In this document: piece by piece, positions 34,501 to 44,284 of the stretch
Layout of the letters: the number at the start of each line of letters is the position of its first letter
Position numbering within the stretch: position 1 is the first letter of the stretch
Assembly: GCA_964017045.1 (NCBI GenBank)
Contig: OZ024804.1
Coordinates: 23,793,549-23,857,548 of the forward strand
Direction of reading: 5' to 3'
DNA length: 64,000 nucleotides
DNA from: Omphiscola glabra
Taxonomy: Eukaryota > Mollusca > Gastropoda > Lymnaeidae
Notes under the pieces: generated by a model
What the model saw: the letters and a program-made list of their open reading frames with translations, nothing else
The model's database searches: none
Told to the model about the DNA's origin: nothing
Translations under genes and position numbers: made by a program

Positions 34501-37408
34501 CAAGGAGGACTCATTTCAGACAACTTATTTCAGCTTCTTATTTCGAAATGAAGTGATTTTGATTGCGTTCAGCTCACCAAAAATATATTTTATTGGTGAT
34601 AGGTATAGGCCGCCAAAGAACGGCGGTGGAGGTGCGTGAACTTCGTTTCTACTACAGCTACTTGATAAAACATGCATTTGAGTAACTCACATTATAATTA
34701 GAATCGCAATTAGTGTTACCAAATGGACCCAGACTCCCCTCCCTGGATCGCCACCACACACAATATAGTTCATGGAGGTAAAATAGTGTTAGGTGGCGAT
34801 CCTTGGTATAGAGGGAGAGGCGCAAAAAAAAAGGGGGGGGGGATAAGCACTAATTGGATCTTTTATACATTTTCTTATTCTTATTAATATAAGCGTAAAA
34901 TAGTTATCCTAATGTCCCCCCCCCTTCTTTGTATACCACACCTCTTATATATATATTACACTTCTGGTATGACCCGTGGACTGCTTCCATTTTCGGCTGC
35001 TTCCTATTCAGCGTATTTGGTATTGAGAGTATATTACAAATAATTCTATATGTTTGAAAGAAAGTTTGGTTCAATTGTGAGTTCAATAGCGCGCAAAATA
35101 TAATTCCCCTTAACTACGCTAAATGATTTTTTTTAATTAACGCAACTGCGTTTGGCGCGTAATATTTTCTTTACAGAAAATGAACACGTCTCAATTTAAG
35201 GATGGTGTAAAAAATAATTCGGTTTAAAAGTGGTTGGGACATCAAAATATTTAATACAGTTCATGGACGGGAAATAAAAAGTGTGCCGTGACGTATCCCA
35301 GGGGGAAGTGGTGTAGCAAAAACTTGGATTCTTAAATGTGCGTTACTTGAATTCCTGTTTTGTCAAGTAACTTTAGTAGATGGGAAGTTCACGCATTGCT
35401 GTCACCAATGTTTGGCGGGCTATATCTAGTAGATGGGAAGTTCACGCATTGCTGTCACCAATGTTTGGTGGGCTATATCAAGTATTTATTACACCAAATA
35501 TTTCCGTAATACAAAATAATATATTCCAAAAGTGTTTGCTGCATATTTAAGAATCTCATTTAGCGCCGTTATCGTGAATTTTTTTTTGCATGCTACTGAA
35601 CTCAGCATTTTTCACTATTACTCACCGTTACTCCATACTTTCTTCCATGGATAAAAGAGCTGTACCGATTGCTTAAAAAAACACACAACATTTTGCTGTA
35701 TCCAGCTTAGATGAATTAAAAGCGAAAACTAAATCTATATTCTGTCACAAGTACATAAAATATTGTGAATTTATTTCACAAAAAGAGATAATTTACGCGT
35801 TGCAGTCAATTCTTAAAGCTTGAATTGTGTGGGCTTTGTTGGCTGGTCGTAGCTAAAACTCAACTGACGCAGGCAGGGGTTGCTGTCGCGGGTGTAGCTA
35901 GGGTTAGTTCCGCCCGGTTTGGACACGCGCCTTTTTGCCGCCCCTGTTCCACAAAAACATCTGCAGTTGGCCGAAAATGCAGCCCATCAAAATGCAGCCC
36001 ATGAAAATAAAGGCAAATATCCTAATCTTGATGATAATCACGTCTTGTTAAAACAAAATTATCCTAAAGCAGCCGCAAGTAAACCCTATTTGGTTTTATC
36101 ACGACACAGAACAGGAAGCGACCCGCTTTTTTGAGTAACGGAGTTATGCACGCAGGGGCTGCTCGAAACTCCAAATATGACCAGTAAATATAGTTACCAA
36201 CTGCTTTCAATTGATTGGTCAACATTAAGTGTTGTAAGTTATTATGATTATTATTATTTTTCTTTTTTTACATTTTTTATTTTTGTCAGATGATTTCGAA
36301 ATTTGTCCGTCATTTCGGAATGATGACTTTTAGCCTTTACGGAATCTTTTCTCATTAGAGAAATTGAAATATATATATAAATTTACTTTTAAATACATCT
36401 ATCTTTACAGACTATCTGCTCGGCCTGGTGATCGCCAGCTTACTGACGTCATCACTCGCGTGTTCCTGTAGTGCCTGTCAGCAGATAGAGAACAACTACC
36501 TTAGGTGCAGATGTTGTCACTACCACCTAGTTGGCGGGAAACGGTCACCTGGTCTGGCCATCACGCCTGCCAAGCAGACGTTCTTAGACAAATCAGGTTA
36601 CGCAGAAGACGGAGAGCTCTCCCCTGACTTCAGTGTATTAGAAAAACAGCCTTCGTGGCAACAAGAAATGCCGTCGGACAACCCATTTCAGAACTTCTAT
36701 TTTCGCTCGAAATTTTTCGACAAACATCCGACTACCGCAGATGCAGGAATGGGGCTCAAAGATCTCCTACCCTCTAACCAATACCTGGCCCGTCTTTCTC
36801 CCGACCAACTGCTGACATACGGTTTTACTGATCCGCCCCTCAAGGCAGAAGGGTCACTTGACCCACGACTGGTCCATCTCCAAAGATTTTTGTCCGCGTT
36901 CAACTCCAACAACGAGGAGACAGATAGGAGCGAGACACATAAAAGTAGTGACGGTCATTTTGTGACCAGCTCATCTGAACCACGTGACCCCATTATGTTA
37001 GATGACGCCCAACCCGCGTACTCTCCACCCTATTCTAAACGCAATGCATTCGATAATTTTCTCTCAGAAAACTGGAATCCCGCAAATGGCCGCCAGGGAG
37101 CCTCCAGTGGTCAGTATGTGTTAATTTCCCGAAGAAAGAGAGACGCAATCTCTACGAAACTAAACAAGACAATCAGTCAAGGGACGCGAGCTAGAGCCCA
37201 GAACTCTGGCGTTCCGCCTCGGAAAGTTCCAAGCCTGTATAAGTATTTCATAGGAGCATTTAGCGGTCCACCGGTAAACATGAAATACCGCGAGAGGTCG
37301 TTTAACGGCTCGCGAGATTTTGAGCGGACCAACCTGCACAGATTTGTCGCCGATGACGAGAATCTGCTGCTAGATGGCGCCAGTGGAAACGTGATAGTTT
37401 GCTGCTAG
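22542..37408 (+). CDS. Putative secreted prohormone/neuropeptide precursor, two coding exons (22542-22560, 36411-37408)
   Basis: The joined frame is 338 aa. Exon 1 gives six codons plus one base (T). Exon 2 begins with AC, completing a Tyr codon, so the phases agree. The N-terminus MAGAAHYYLLGLV continues through a hydrophobic stretch to SSLA, a good signal-peptidase site (Ser -3, Ala -1). The predicted mature chain starts at once with CSCSAC, then NNYLRCRCC, then HYHLVGGKR: six cysteines in about 19 residues, ended by a dibasic site with Gly in front (possible amidation). Downstream is a hydrophilic spacer with further basic sites (SKR near residue 220, RRKR near residue 250) and a C-terminus ending VIVCC. 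This layout is typical of neuropeptide and hormone precursors. I do not recognise the family; six compact cysteines loosely recall trissin-like peptides, but spacing differs. The 13.85-kb intron is inferred, not demonstrated. Confidence 0.62.
22958..23234. repeat. 12-bp minisatellite (AACAAACAACTC), about 23 units
   Basis: Unit divisible by three gives a spurious LNKQ repeat frame. It begins about 400 bp after exon 1 of the prohormone-like gene. Confidence 0.95.
23805..24235. repeat. 57-bp minisatellite, 7 units
   Basis: Unit contains TTAGGTTAACTATAACCCTC and CTTACCCCCTACCACCTT; starts at 23814, 23871, 23928 and so on at exact 57-bp spacing. Confidence 0.93.
24470..24760. repeat. Pyrimidine-rich degenerate repeat (CTTCCCTGTACC)
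   Basis: About fifteen irregular units; source of Pro/Ser/Leu-rich frames. Confidence 0.8.
24780..25165. repeat. Pyrimidine-rich repeat (CTCCCCTTCAACATACC)
   Basis: 17-bp units embedded in a longer duplicated block with ACTTTATCTCTCTGCAAATA three times (near 24832, 24887 and 24991), changing to TTTACAACATACCATCCC units at the right. Confidence 0.85.
25170..26465. other. Mostly unique intronic sequence
   Basis: 25620-25840 has balanced composition on both strands but no supported splice-bounded frame; 25856-25925 is a CACCCC-rich run. Confidence 0.4.
26474..26659. mobile_element. hAT-like MITE (CAGTGGCGTAGCGAG termini)
   Basis: 186 bp with termini CAGTGGCGTAGCGAG and CTCACTACGCCACTG. A perfect 8-bp target duplication AGTAGCAT flanks it (26466-26473 and 26660-26667). 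Internal GCGCCCGGGGCA blocks are repeated near both ends. Confidence 0.82.
26700..26960. repeat. Degenerate ~60-bp repeat (GAGATTGGATTGTATC)
   Basis: About five diverged units with GATAGCTAGAGATTGGAT and TAGTAGCGGTG blocks. Confidence 0.7.
27066..27190. repeat. 33-bp minisatellite (ACAAACATGCATGTAACCA), 4 units
   Basis: Unit ends with GGATCTCTAGCAC; diverges at both edges. Confidence 0.88.
27920..28215. repeat. 15-bp minisatellite (GACTGTAGCATCAAA), about 19 units
   Basis: Unit divisible by three; gives spurious TVASK and FDATV repeat frames. Confidence 0.93.
28220..28800. other. Unique intronic sequence
   Basis: Contains a short AATACGGT-type repeat (28285-28345); otherwise nothing recognised. 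Confidence 0.4.
28805..30629. repeat. 26-bp satellite-like array, 70 units, with 754-bp higher-order repeat
   Basis: Unit TTCAGTAACCTGATACTAAT plus TTCAAA, TACAAA or TTCATA. The order of these three variants repeats at 754 bp (29 units): a run of TACAAA units begins at 29241 and again at 29995. Confidence 0.95.
30702..31505. repeat. 54-bp minisatellite built from a 9-12-bp ACTGACCA core
   Basis: Higher-order unit contains CCAGCCTTAACCAACTGACC and AAACTGACCAGACTGACT; about ten near-identical units then irregular ones. 54 bp is 18 codons, so long open frames exist on both strands (up to 297 codons). Confidence 0.94.
31510..32240. other. Unique intronic sequence
   Basis: No gene, array or transposon end recognised. 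Confidence 0.4.
32285..32555. repeat. 57-bp minisatellite, 4-5 units
   Basis: Unit contains ATAGCCTTGTTTAGCATTTG and GGTTACTACGCCCCTG; divisible by three, giving a hydrophobic shadow frame. Confidence 0.93.
32640..32990 (+). pseudogene. Degraded non-LTR retrotransposon (LINE) ORF2 C-terminal fragment
   Basis: Across two frames it reads RTNQELYSLYQDP, then a lesion, then CLDT/LGHLERMPND, KVHH..P, and finally KDLQQLGIQAWK with NASVRSEW. This is the pattern after the reverse-transcriptase domain in LINE-type proteins (R..WLGHL.RM...R, GRPR..W...V..DL..LGI..W). At least two frameshifts and several stops make it non-functional. It lies in the intron of the prohormone-like gene. Confidence 0.7.
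33178..33329. mobile_element. Possible hAT-type remnant ending GTAAATCCGGCACTG
   Basis: The right part (GAGGCCCTAAGCTGTAGC, then TACGTAAATCCGGCACTG) has the look of a widespread CAGTGCCGGATTTACG-ended DNA transposon family. The matching left terminus is not seen, so this is a truncated or rearranged copy. Confidence 0.4.
33405..33470 (-). mobile_element. Isolated GATG...GCCGAAACG motif copy
   Basis: On the minus strand: GTGATGCACCATAACCTG, then TTAGCCGAAACGTTCACATC. It has the spacing of the Penelope-like motif with a longer hairpin region. A further decayed copy is at 52590-52660 (AAGAAGGCATTTGCCGAAGC). Confidence 0.35.
33650..34252. repeat. 15-16-bp minisatellite (CCTCTGACACACACAA), about 38 units
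   Basis: Units diverge at the left; gives spurious Cys-rich minus frames (CVRGCVCQRL). Confidence 0.93.
34260..35090. other. Mostly unique intronic sequence
   Basis: Contains a small fragment of the dispersed 330-bp family at 34662-34715 and homopolymer G and C tracts. Confidence 0.4.
35095..35375 (+). repeat. Dispersed 330-bp family, copy 3
   Basis: Blocks ACTGCGTTTGGCGCGTAATA, TTTAAAAGTGGTTGGGACAT and GTGCGTTACTTGAATTCC match the family. Together with the reverse copy at 35468 it forms an inverted pair around a 61-bp direct duplication. Confidence 0.6.
35377..35480. repeat. 53-bp direct duplication
   Basis: AGTAGATGGGAAGTTCACGC through GGCGGGCTATATC occurs twice in tandem. Confidence 0.9.
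35468..35590 (-). repeat. Dispersed 330-bp family, partial copy 4
   Basis: On the minus strand: GATAACGGCGCTAAATGAGA, TTCTTAAATATGCAGC, TACGGAAATATTTGGTGTAA. Only the first part of the family is present. Confidence 0.55.
36411..37408 (+). CDS. Terminal coding exon of putative prohormone precursor
   Basis: A clean acceptor (pyrimidine-rich tract ending TTTACAG) precedes 36411. The frame then runs open for 998 nt to TAG at 37406-37408, with balanced amino-acid composition and no tandem-repeat structure, unlike most other open frames here. It codes for the end of a signal peptide, the six-Cys peptide, GGKR, and a spacer with SKR and RRKR sites. The last codons lie in a 36-bp near-duplication that continues past the stop (37368 to about 37445), so the present C-terminus may have formed by a local tandem duplication. 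The real protein start must be upstream of the exon, because this frame has no ATG before the hydrophobic core. Confidence 0.8.
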
Positions 37409-38485
37409 ATGATGCCAGCGGAAACGTGATAGTTTGTTGCTAGATGAAGTCAAGGAAGGACGACAATCTTCTGCTACATGACATTAAGGAAATTGCGTGT
37501 AACAAACATGTTTAAATTAAATTATTGCATTCAAAATAGCAATACAAAAATTATTTAACCAACAAAAAAAAAAAAAAAAATATAAGCCAGCTTAAAGCGG
37601 GCAAACTAATTCCATCTTAGCATAAAATAACAGGAGATATAAGGAAATTAGAACTTTAAAATTACTGGCCAGATTTTTCTAGCGAAAGAAGCCTCAAGTA
37701 TGGTATTGAACATGTAGATAAGAATGCAGGTGTAAATTGATGCAAAGTCAACAAAAGAGATGTGAAGAATAAATACAACACTGTGATTAGTTTGTTTTCT
37801 TATACAATTTATTCTAAACAATAATTAGTTGATCAATAGTTTTTAGTTTATAAAAAAAAAAAAAACTCAAAGATATCACGAGCAGACGTCACAGCCTCGT
37901 TTTAAAGGTGTCAAAAAGATGATTGGTTCTATAAGATTTAAACTTGATAAAGAAGGTTTCCTCTATTTAAATAAAATAGTCTAAATTCAAAGGTGAAAAT
38001 ATATTTATCCGCTTTTTAATACAATTAAACTAATTTTGTGACAATGATAATTTGAGATCGTAGTACTATGCGTCATAAAATTTCCTAAAAAAAATATTTG
38101 CAGTAAATAAAATAACGTCTATTCATTTTTAAGAGTTTTTTTTTTTTTTTTACAGAAGAAGAAATACAAAATCTATGAAATGTCTATTTAACCTAAATCA
38201 TGTTGTGTTCAAATATTTACTGTTACAGCATAATGAAATGATTATATCTAATCGTCCAACCATAAAAATTGCCATCGTTTGAGGGTAAAGCCTTTACGTC
38301 CAAAATATGTCCAAGTTCCTAATGTCTAGATTGAAGCAGTTCAATCTTGCAATCATATCCAAGTGAAATCCACATAGATGTCTGGCTAAAACACTTGACA
38401 CTCAACAAAACACACAAAAAAAAAGAAAAGAAAAAACCACACAAAAAACCCCAATTAATTTCTGGGCCGAAATAATTAATCATAA
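37409..38485. other. 3' flank of the prohormone-like gene
   Basis: A+T-rich; a near copy of the last codons continues just past the stop. Probable 3' UTR followed by intergenic DNA. Confidence 0.4.
37768..37773 (+). terminator. Possible polyadenylation signal AATAAA
   Basis: AATAAA lies 360 bp after the stop codon of the prohormone-like gene, in A+T-rich sequence where such hexamers also occur by chance. It is the most plausible simple candidate seen, but nothing else supports it. Confidence 0.25.
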
Positions 38486-38487
38486 AC

Positions 38488-39312
38488 AAAATATCATCTC
38501 TAGACAAAATATCATAATCCCTAGACAAAATATCATCTCTAGACAAAATATCATAATCCCTAGACAAAATATCATCTCTAGACAAAATATCATAATCCCT
38601 AGACAAAATATCATCTCTAGACAAAATATCGTAATCCTTCGACAAAATATCATCTCTAGACAAAATATCATAATCCCTAGACAAAATATCATCTCTAGAC
38701 AAAATATCATAATCCCTAGACAAAATATCATCTCTAGACAAAATATCATAATCCCTCGACAAAATATCATCTCTAGACAAAATATCATAATCCCTAGACA
38801 AAATATCATCTCTAGACAAAATATCATAATCCCTAGACAAGATATCATCTCTAGACAAAATATCATAATCCCTAGACAAGATATCATCTCTAGACAAAAT
38901 ATCATAATCCCTAGACAAGATATCATCTCTAGACAAAATATCATAATCCCTAGACAAAATATCATCTCTAGACAAAATATCATAATCCCTAGACAAAATA
39001 TCATCTCTAGACAAAATATCATAATCCCTAGACAAAATATCATCTCTAGACAAAATATCATAATCCCTCGACAAAATATCATCTCTAGACAAAATATCAT
39101 AATCCCTCGACAAAATATCATCTCTAGACAAAATATCATAATCCCTAGACAAAATATCATCTCTAGAAAAAATATCATAATCCCTCGACAAAATATCATC
39201 TCTAGACAAAATATCATAATCCCTAGACAAAATATCATCTCTAGACAAAATATCAAAATCCCTAGACAAAATATAATCTCTAGACAAAATATCATAATCC
39301 CTAGACAAAAAC
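38488..39312. repeat. 39-bp minisatellite, 21 units
   Basis: Two half-units, CTCTAGACAAAATATCAT and AATCCCTAGACAAAATATCA. Period of 13 codons keeps two minus frames open for 285-329 codons. Confidence 0.95.
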
Positions 39313-39501
39313 TTCCCCGATGCTTGGTGAGACTCATCCCTTATCCCTCGACAAAAACATCATAATCCTACACAAAAACATCTCTTTACTCAGACAAATA
39401 TCCTCCAATGCCTAGAATAAAAACAACATTACCGAACGGCAAAAATGAACCCTTTATCACGGCTTTGACATCCTAAATCCCCAGAAAATATCGTCAACAT
39501 T

Positions 39502-39503
<2 letters not shown>

Positions 39504-39537
<34 letters not shown>
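39504..39537. repeat. Poly(A) tract, 34 bp
   Basis: Uninterrupted A run after the diverged edge of the 39-bp array; no retroposed body recognised to its left. Confidence 0.9.
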
Positions 39538-39543
<6 letters not shown>

Positions 39544-40062
39544 CCAAAGGCAAAAAGACAACAACAAACCCATCTTCCCATAGACAACAAGACAAAATTA
39601 ACCGTTGTCTGAGCCAAAAAAAAATCCAAAACATCTTTTATAACGTTTTCTTGCTATGAAATAAACTAATAACACACTTTCTTTCTCTTTATTTTTAAAA
39701 CTTAGCATGGAAACTTAACTAAAATTTCGATTTAAATTTTTTTTTTTTAAAGTCTGTAAACAAAATAAATAAGTAAATTAAAAAAAATCAGAATTTAGTG
39801 TTTCGAACCAGCAATTTAGAGATTCAAATCTAACTTGACGTAAGACGTGTGGCTTATTTATGGAATTTAGTGGTGTTTTTTTTAAAGAGCATGTCATAGC
39901 TCAATCACTTGGTACTGCTATCATTAAAATGATTGAGTATATGGGCCACTGGAATGTGGTTACATTATGATGTCATGTTGACTTTGTATGCGGGTCACTT
40001 GATGTGTGACGTCACGTCACGTGGACAGGATGGGGGCCAGGGTCATATGGTTTGTCATGTCG

Positions 40063-40335
40063 GGTCATGTCTCCAATCGTGTCGCGTCTCCAATCACGTC
40101 ATTTCTCCAATCACGTCATTTCTCCAATTATGTCATTTCTCCAATCGTGTCATGTCTCCAATCACGTCTATTTCTCCAATCATGTCATGTCTCCATTTAC
40201 GTCATTTCTCCAATCGTGTCATGTCCTCAATCACGTCATGTCTCCAATCATGTCTTTTCTCCAATCGTGTCATGTTTCCAATCGTGTCATGTCTCCAATC
40301 ATGTCATTTCTCCAATCGTGTCATGTCACCTGTCG
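40063..40335. repeat. 16-17-bp minisatellite (TCATGTCTCCAATCGTG), about 16 units
   Basis: Alternating TCATTTCTCCAATCACG and TCATGTCTCCAATCGTG units. Confidence 0.9.
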
Positions 40336-40924
40336 ATGACTTATATTACAGAAAATACCTCAACAAAATTGATGCTTCCATCAAAAGTAATGAAGCTTAA
40401 CAATACTACTGAGTATTATCGGAAGTACTGACGAGCTTAGTTGTTCTATCTGTGTTATTCCGTCAGACCGATCGGATGTCTTCGGAGTGATCAAATATTT
40501 AAGAAAACAAAACCTAATACTCTGAAAACATCTATAAAATATTTGCACCAAATCCACACATCAGCACCAACTCGATAGTTGGCCACTAAGTGCAGTAATG
40601 GTTGCTACTTGTTACATGGATATATTGGTTGGATAGATAGTGCATGACATCGGCACAATTTGAAACTTTTGCGTATTGAACTGTTTCACAGTGGAAGAAA
40701 TGTTAACTATCTCACCACAGTTGGGACGATTTTAAACACAAGTGACTAGATTATTTTTTTTTTCATGACGTAAAGAGGACATTTTTGTGTCTTTGTTACA
40801 CATTTTAAATGTTCAAATTTATGTTTGTCTCCGTTATAACATTTTGAACACTTAATTTCTTTGTTTCTATAGATCCCGAGATTTGAATGAATTGAAGTTA
40901 CAGAGGTGTTACAAAATGACACAT

Positions 40925-41515
40925 AGGACGGTAGTTGGAGGGAAGGTGGAGGCATGGTGGTGGGAGGGCTGGTGGAGGCATGGTGGTGGAAGGAGGGCTG
41001 GAAGGAAGACTGGTGGAGGGAAGGTGGATGCATGGTTGAGGGAGGGCTGGTGGAGGGAAGGTGGAGGCATGGTGGTGGGAGGGCTGGTGAAGGAATGGTG
41101 GATGGAAGGTGGATGAATGGTTGAGGGAGAGCTTGTGGAGGGAAGGTGGAGGCATGGTGGGGAGGGCTGGTGGAGGCATGGCGGGGAGTGCTGGAAGGAG
41201 GACTGGTGGAGGGAAGGTGATGAATGGTTGAAGGAGGGCTTGTGGAGGGAAGGTGGAGGCACGGTGGGGGAGGGCTGGTGAAGGACTGGGGAGGAAAGGT
41301 GGAGGTATGGCGGAGGGAGGGCTGTTGGAGGGAAGGTGGAAGCATGGTGGAGGGAGGGCTGTTTGAGGGAAGGAGGAGGCATGGTAGAGGGAGGGCTGGA
41401 AGGAGTACTGGTGGAGGGAAGGTGCAGGCATGGTGGAGGGAGGGCTGGTGAAGGGAAGATGGAGGCATGGTGGAGAGAGGAGGAGGATAGGAGGAGGCAT
41501 GGTGGAGGGGAATAA
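40925..41515. repeat. G-rich minisatellite (GGAAGGTGGAGGCATGGTGG)
   Basis: Irregular ~36-bp units also containing AGGGAGGGCTGGTGGAG; gives Pro/Ser-rich minus frames that look superficially protein-like. Confidence 0.9.
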
Positions 41516-41811
41516 GAGGGAAATTTAAAGTGTTAGTTGGGGGAGAGGGCTTGTAATAAGAAAAGAAATGATAAGGAGAGGTCAGGACAGTGAATGAATG
41601 TAAAGGGAGAGGTTGGGTTGAGGCAGGAGCGTAGTTAGGAAAAGGGTGGCTGAGAGTAAGTTTTTTGGGTAAGGGGTAGCAAGGGGTTAATTTTTAATGT
41701 GGGGCGATGGCAGTGCAAGGGTTGGGTAGGGAGGATAGGGCAAGGGGTTACGTTAGGGATTTGGGGTTTGGAGTTAGAGTTTAGGTTAGGGGTTAAGGTG
41801 GGGTGATAGGT

Positions 41812-42020
41812 TAAGGGGTTTGGTTAAGGGTTTGGTTAAGGGTTTGGTTAAGGGGTTTGGTTAAGGGTTTGGTTAAGGGTTTGGTTAAGGGGTTTGGTTA
41901 AGGGGTTTGGTTAAGGGTTTGGTTAAGGGATTTGGTTAAGGGTTTGGTTAAGGGTTTGGTTAAGGGTTTGGTTAAGGGTTTGGTTAAGGGTTTAGTTAAG
42001 GGTTTGGTTAAGGGTTTGGG
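41812..42020. repeat. 13-14-bp minisatellite (GGGTTTGGTTAAG), 16 units
   Basis: G/T-rich, strand-asymmetric. Confidence 0.94.
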
Positions 42021-42482
42021 AATGCGTGATAAGGTAGGGATCGTAAATTGCACTTTCGGAAATGAGGAATTTTTAAACACGATATAGAAAACTATAAATG
42101 CCAGCGTCTATTGTGAACACAGTAACCATGCTAAAACAGACTTCTACACTATTACTATATAGATAGTTCTAGCCACTCTTGACTCTCTGAGCGCCCCTAG
42201 AATGCCATTTATATCATTCTTTTTTTTAAAAACCTAAATAGAAAAAGACTGCAAAAATAGTGTATAAATATATTGGCGACTAGAAATGTTAACTAGGAAA
42301 AAAAATGGTGGTTGGGGGGGGGTGTTTGAGAAGGGGGATGTGCTCTATCCTGATATTATATGTCTAAATTGCCATAGTCTATAAGCTTAGATCATTTCAA
42401 TTCAGTTTAACGTTAATGGTGTCTGATCGCACTTTAGGAGGCTAAGAACTGTCTAAATAACGATCGTGGCGTTACAGGGATT

Positions 42483-43045
42483 AGGGACAGTCAAGATATA
42501 GAGGAGTGAGTAGTAGACAGTCGAGATATAGAGGAGTGAGTAGTAGATAATCGAGATATAGAGGAGGGAGTAGTAGACAGTCGAGATATAGAGGAGGGAG
42601 TAGTAGACAGTCGAGACATATTGTAGGTGTAGTAGACAGTGGAGACATAGTGTAGGGGTAGTAGACAGCCGACATATAGTGTAAGGGTAGTGGACAGTCG
42701 AGATATAGTGGAGGGGTAGGAGACAGTCGAGACATAGTGTAGGGGTAGTAGAAAGTCGAGACATAGTGTAGGGGTAGTAGACAGTGGAGACATAGTGTAG
42801 GGGTAGTAGACAGTCGAGACATAGTGTAGGTGTAGTAGACAGTCGAGACATAGTGTAGGGGTAGTAGACAGTCGAGACATAGTGTAGGTGTAGTAGACAG
42901 TCGAGACATAGTATAGGTGTAGTAGACAGTCGAGATATGGTGGAAGGTAGTGGACAGTCGAGACATAGCGGCGGGATAGTAGACAGTCGAGATATAGTGG
43001 AAGGGTACATTCGAGATAAAGAGGAGGGGTAGAGGACAGTCGAGA
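42483..43045. repeat. 29-31-bp minisatellite, about 18 units
   Basis: Unit contains GACAGTCGAGACATAGTGTA and GGGGTAGTA; left units have ATATAGAGGAGTGAG. Confidence 0.92.
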
Positions 43046-43149
43046 TAGAGAGGCATATAAGGTATTTGGTAAGATTTTATATGGTAAGAAGTTAAAGTGA
43101 TAATGGCTAAGCCAGTATGGCGGAATAAGTAATTTGGTGAAAGGGAATG

Positions 43150-43342
43150 GGTACTTTGGTAAGGTAGAATAGGGTACTTTGGTAAGGTAGAATAGGGTAC
43201 TTTGGTAAGGTAGAATAGGGTACTTTGGTAAGGTAGAATAGGGTACTTTGGTAAGGTAGAATAGGGTACTTTGGTAAGGTAGAATAGGGTACTTTGGTAA
43301 GGTAGAATAGGGTACTTTGGTAAGGTAGAATAGGGTACTTTG
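43150..43342. repeat. 23-bp minisatellite (GGGTACTTTGGTAAGGTAGA), 8 units
   Basis: Nearly perfect copies. Confidence 0.94.
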
Positions 43343-43514
43343 TGAGATGGGAAAGGGAAAATCATTAAGAGAGTATATGGAAATTAGATGAGGTTATTTG
43401 ATAAGGCTACATTTGGTCATTTGTTTAGGGGAGAAAAGTAAATTTTGTAAAGTGGCGTAGTGAACGTTGGTAAGTTGGGATAGGTTTAATTGGTAAAGAT
43501 GAGATTATGCAGGT

Positions 43515-43975
43515 AGGCGGGATAGGGTATGTTGGTAAGGGTGAGATAAGGTAGGTCGGTAATGCGGGATAGAGTATATTGGTAAAGATGAGATAGGGTA
43601 GGCCGGTAATGCGGGATAGGGTATATTGGTAAAGGTGAAATAGGGTATGTTGCTAGGGTTGGATAGGGTATATTGGTAAAGGTGAAATAGGGTTTGTTGC
43701 TATGGTGGGATAGGTATATTGGTAAAAGTGAAATAGGATATGTTGGTAGGGCGTGATAGGGTATTTTGGTAAATTTGAGATAGGGTATGTTGGTAGGGCG
43801 GGATAAGGTATATTGATAAAGGCACTATAGGGTATGTTGGTAGGGCGGGATAAGGTATATTGATAAAGGTGAGATAAAGTATGTTCGTAGGGAGGGATAG
43901 GGTATATTGGTAACGGTCAGATAGGGTATATTGTTAAAGGTGAGACAGGGTATGTTGGTTAGGCGGGATAATGTT
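43515..43975. repeat. Degenerate 30-35-bp repeat (GATAGGGTATATTGGTAAAG)
   Basis: About fourteen diverged units adjoining the long inverted repeat at 44003. Confidence 0.8.
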
Positions 43976-44002
43976 AGGAGGACGCGTGAGGTGAGGAAGA
44001 CA

Positions 44003-44284
44003 CAGTAAGGTTAAACCTGATAAAAGGAACGCAACAAAACAACGAACGTGTCGGCAGGAAGCCTTCATCACCGAACAAACAGAAAAACTAATAAAATTTA
44101 AAAACGTATTAATAAAATATAATGTAGCACTTAGCTTAGAAGTAGTGTCCAAGAGGGCAGCAAAAGATTTGTGGATTTATTAGATTTATTAGTTTTTCTG
44201 TTTGTTCGCTGATGAAGGCTTCCTGCCGACACGTTCGTTGTTTTGTTGCGTTCTTCTTATCAGGTTTAACCTTACTGTATTTTA
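44003..44284. mobile_element. Long inverted repeat with GATGAAGGC motif in both arms
   Basis: Arms of about 95 bp (44003-44099 and 44180-44284) are near-perfect reverse complements, each containing GATGAAGGCTTCCTGCCGAC then ACGTTCG and a tail ending CAGGTTTAACCTTACTG. About 85 bp separates them. The shared motif relates it to the copies near 12 kb and 45 kb, but the tail differs. Confidence 0.6.

Larger units (their letters stand above)
22561..36410 (+). other. Inferred 13.85-kb intron of the prohormone-like gene
   Basis: It begins GTAAGTAG and ends TTTACAG. It is packed with tandem arrays (12, 57, 15, 26, 54, 57 and 16-bp families), a hAT-type MITE at 26474, a degraded LINE fragment at 32640 and copies of a dispersed 330-bp family near 35.1-35.6 kb. 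No other convincing coding exon was seen inside it. Confidence 0.5.

Noticed and set aside
35919..36134. 71-codon plus frame upstream of the prohormone exon, considered as its 5' exon
   Set aside because: It starts from a non-ATG codon, has no signal peptide and no donor in suitable phase; the exon at 22542 fits far better.
36460..36540. Six-Cys segment as an endothelin-type or trissin-type peptide
   Set aside because: The CSCS start and CC-aromatic end give only superficial likeness; Cys number or spacing differs, so no family name is assigned.
38319..39337. Minus-strand frames of 285 and 329 codons (SRDDIL and CLEMIF repeats)
   Set aside because: By-products of the 39-bp array, whose length is a multiple of three.
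39504..39537. Poly(A) run as the tail of a retroposed gene
   Set aside because: The sequence to its left is the decayed edge of the 39-bp array; no gene-like body or target duplication was found.
40746..41500. Pro/Ser/His-rich minus frames resembling structural proteins
   Set aside because: G-rich minisatellite read on the C-rich strand; three overlapping frames look alike, as expected from a repeat.
41760..42020. Telomere-like GGGTTTGGTTAAG repeats
   Set aside because: The unit is 13-14 bp and not TTAGGG; it lies between other minisatellites, not at a sequence end.
42453..43365. Tyr/Leu/Pro-rich minus frames up to 294 codons
   Set aside because: They cover two adjacent minisatellites and change frame with unit-length variation.
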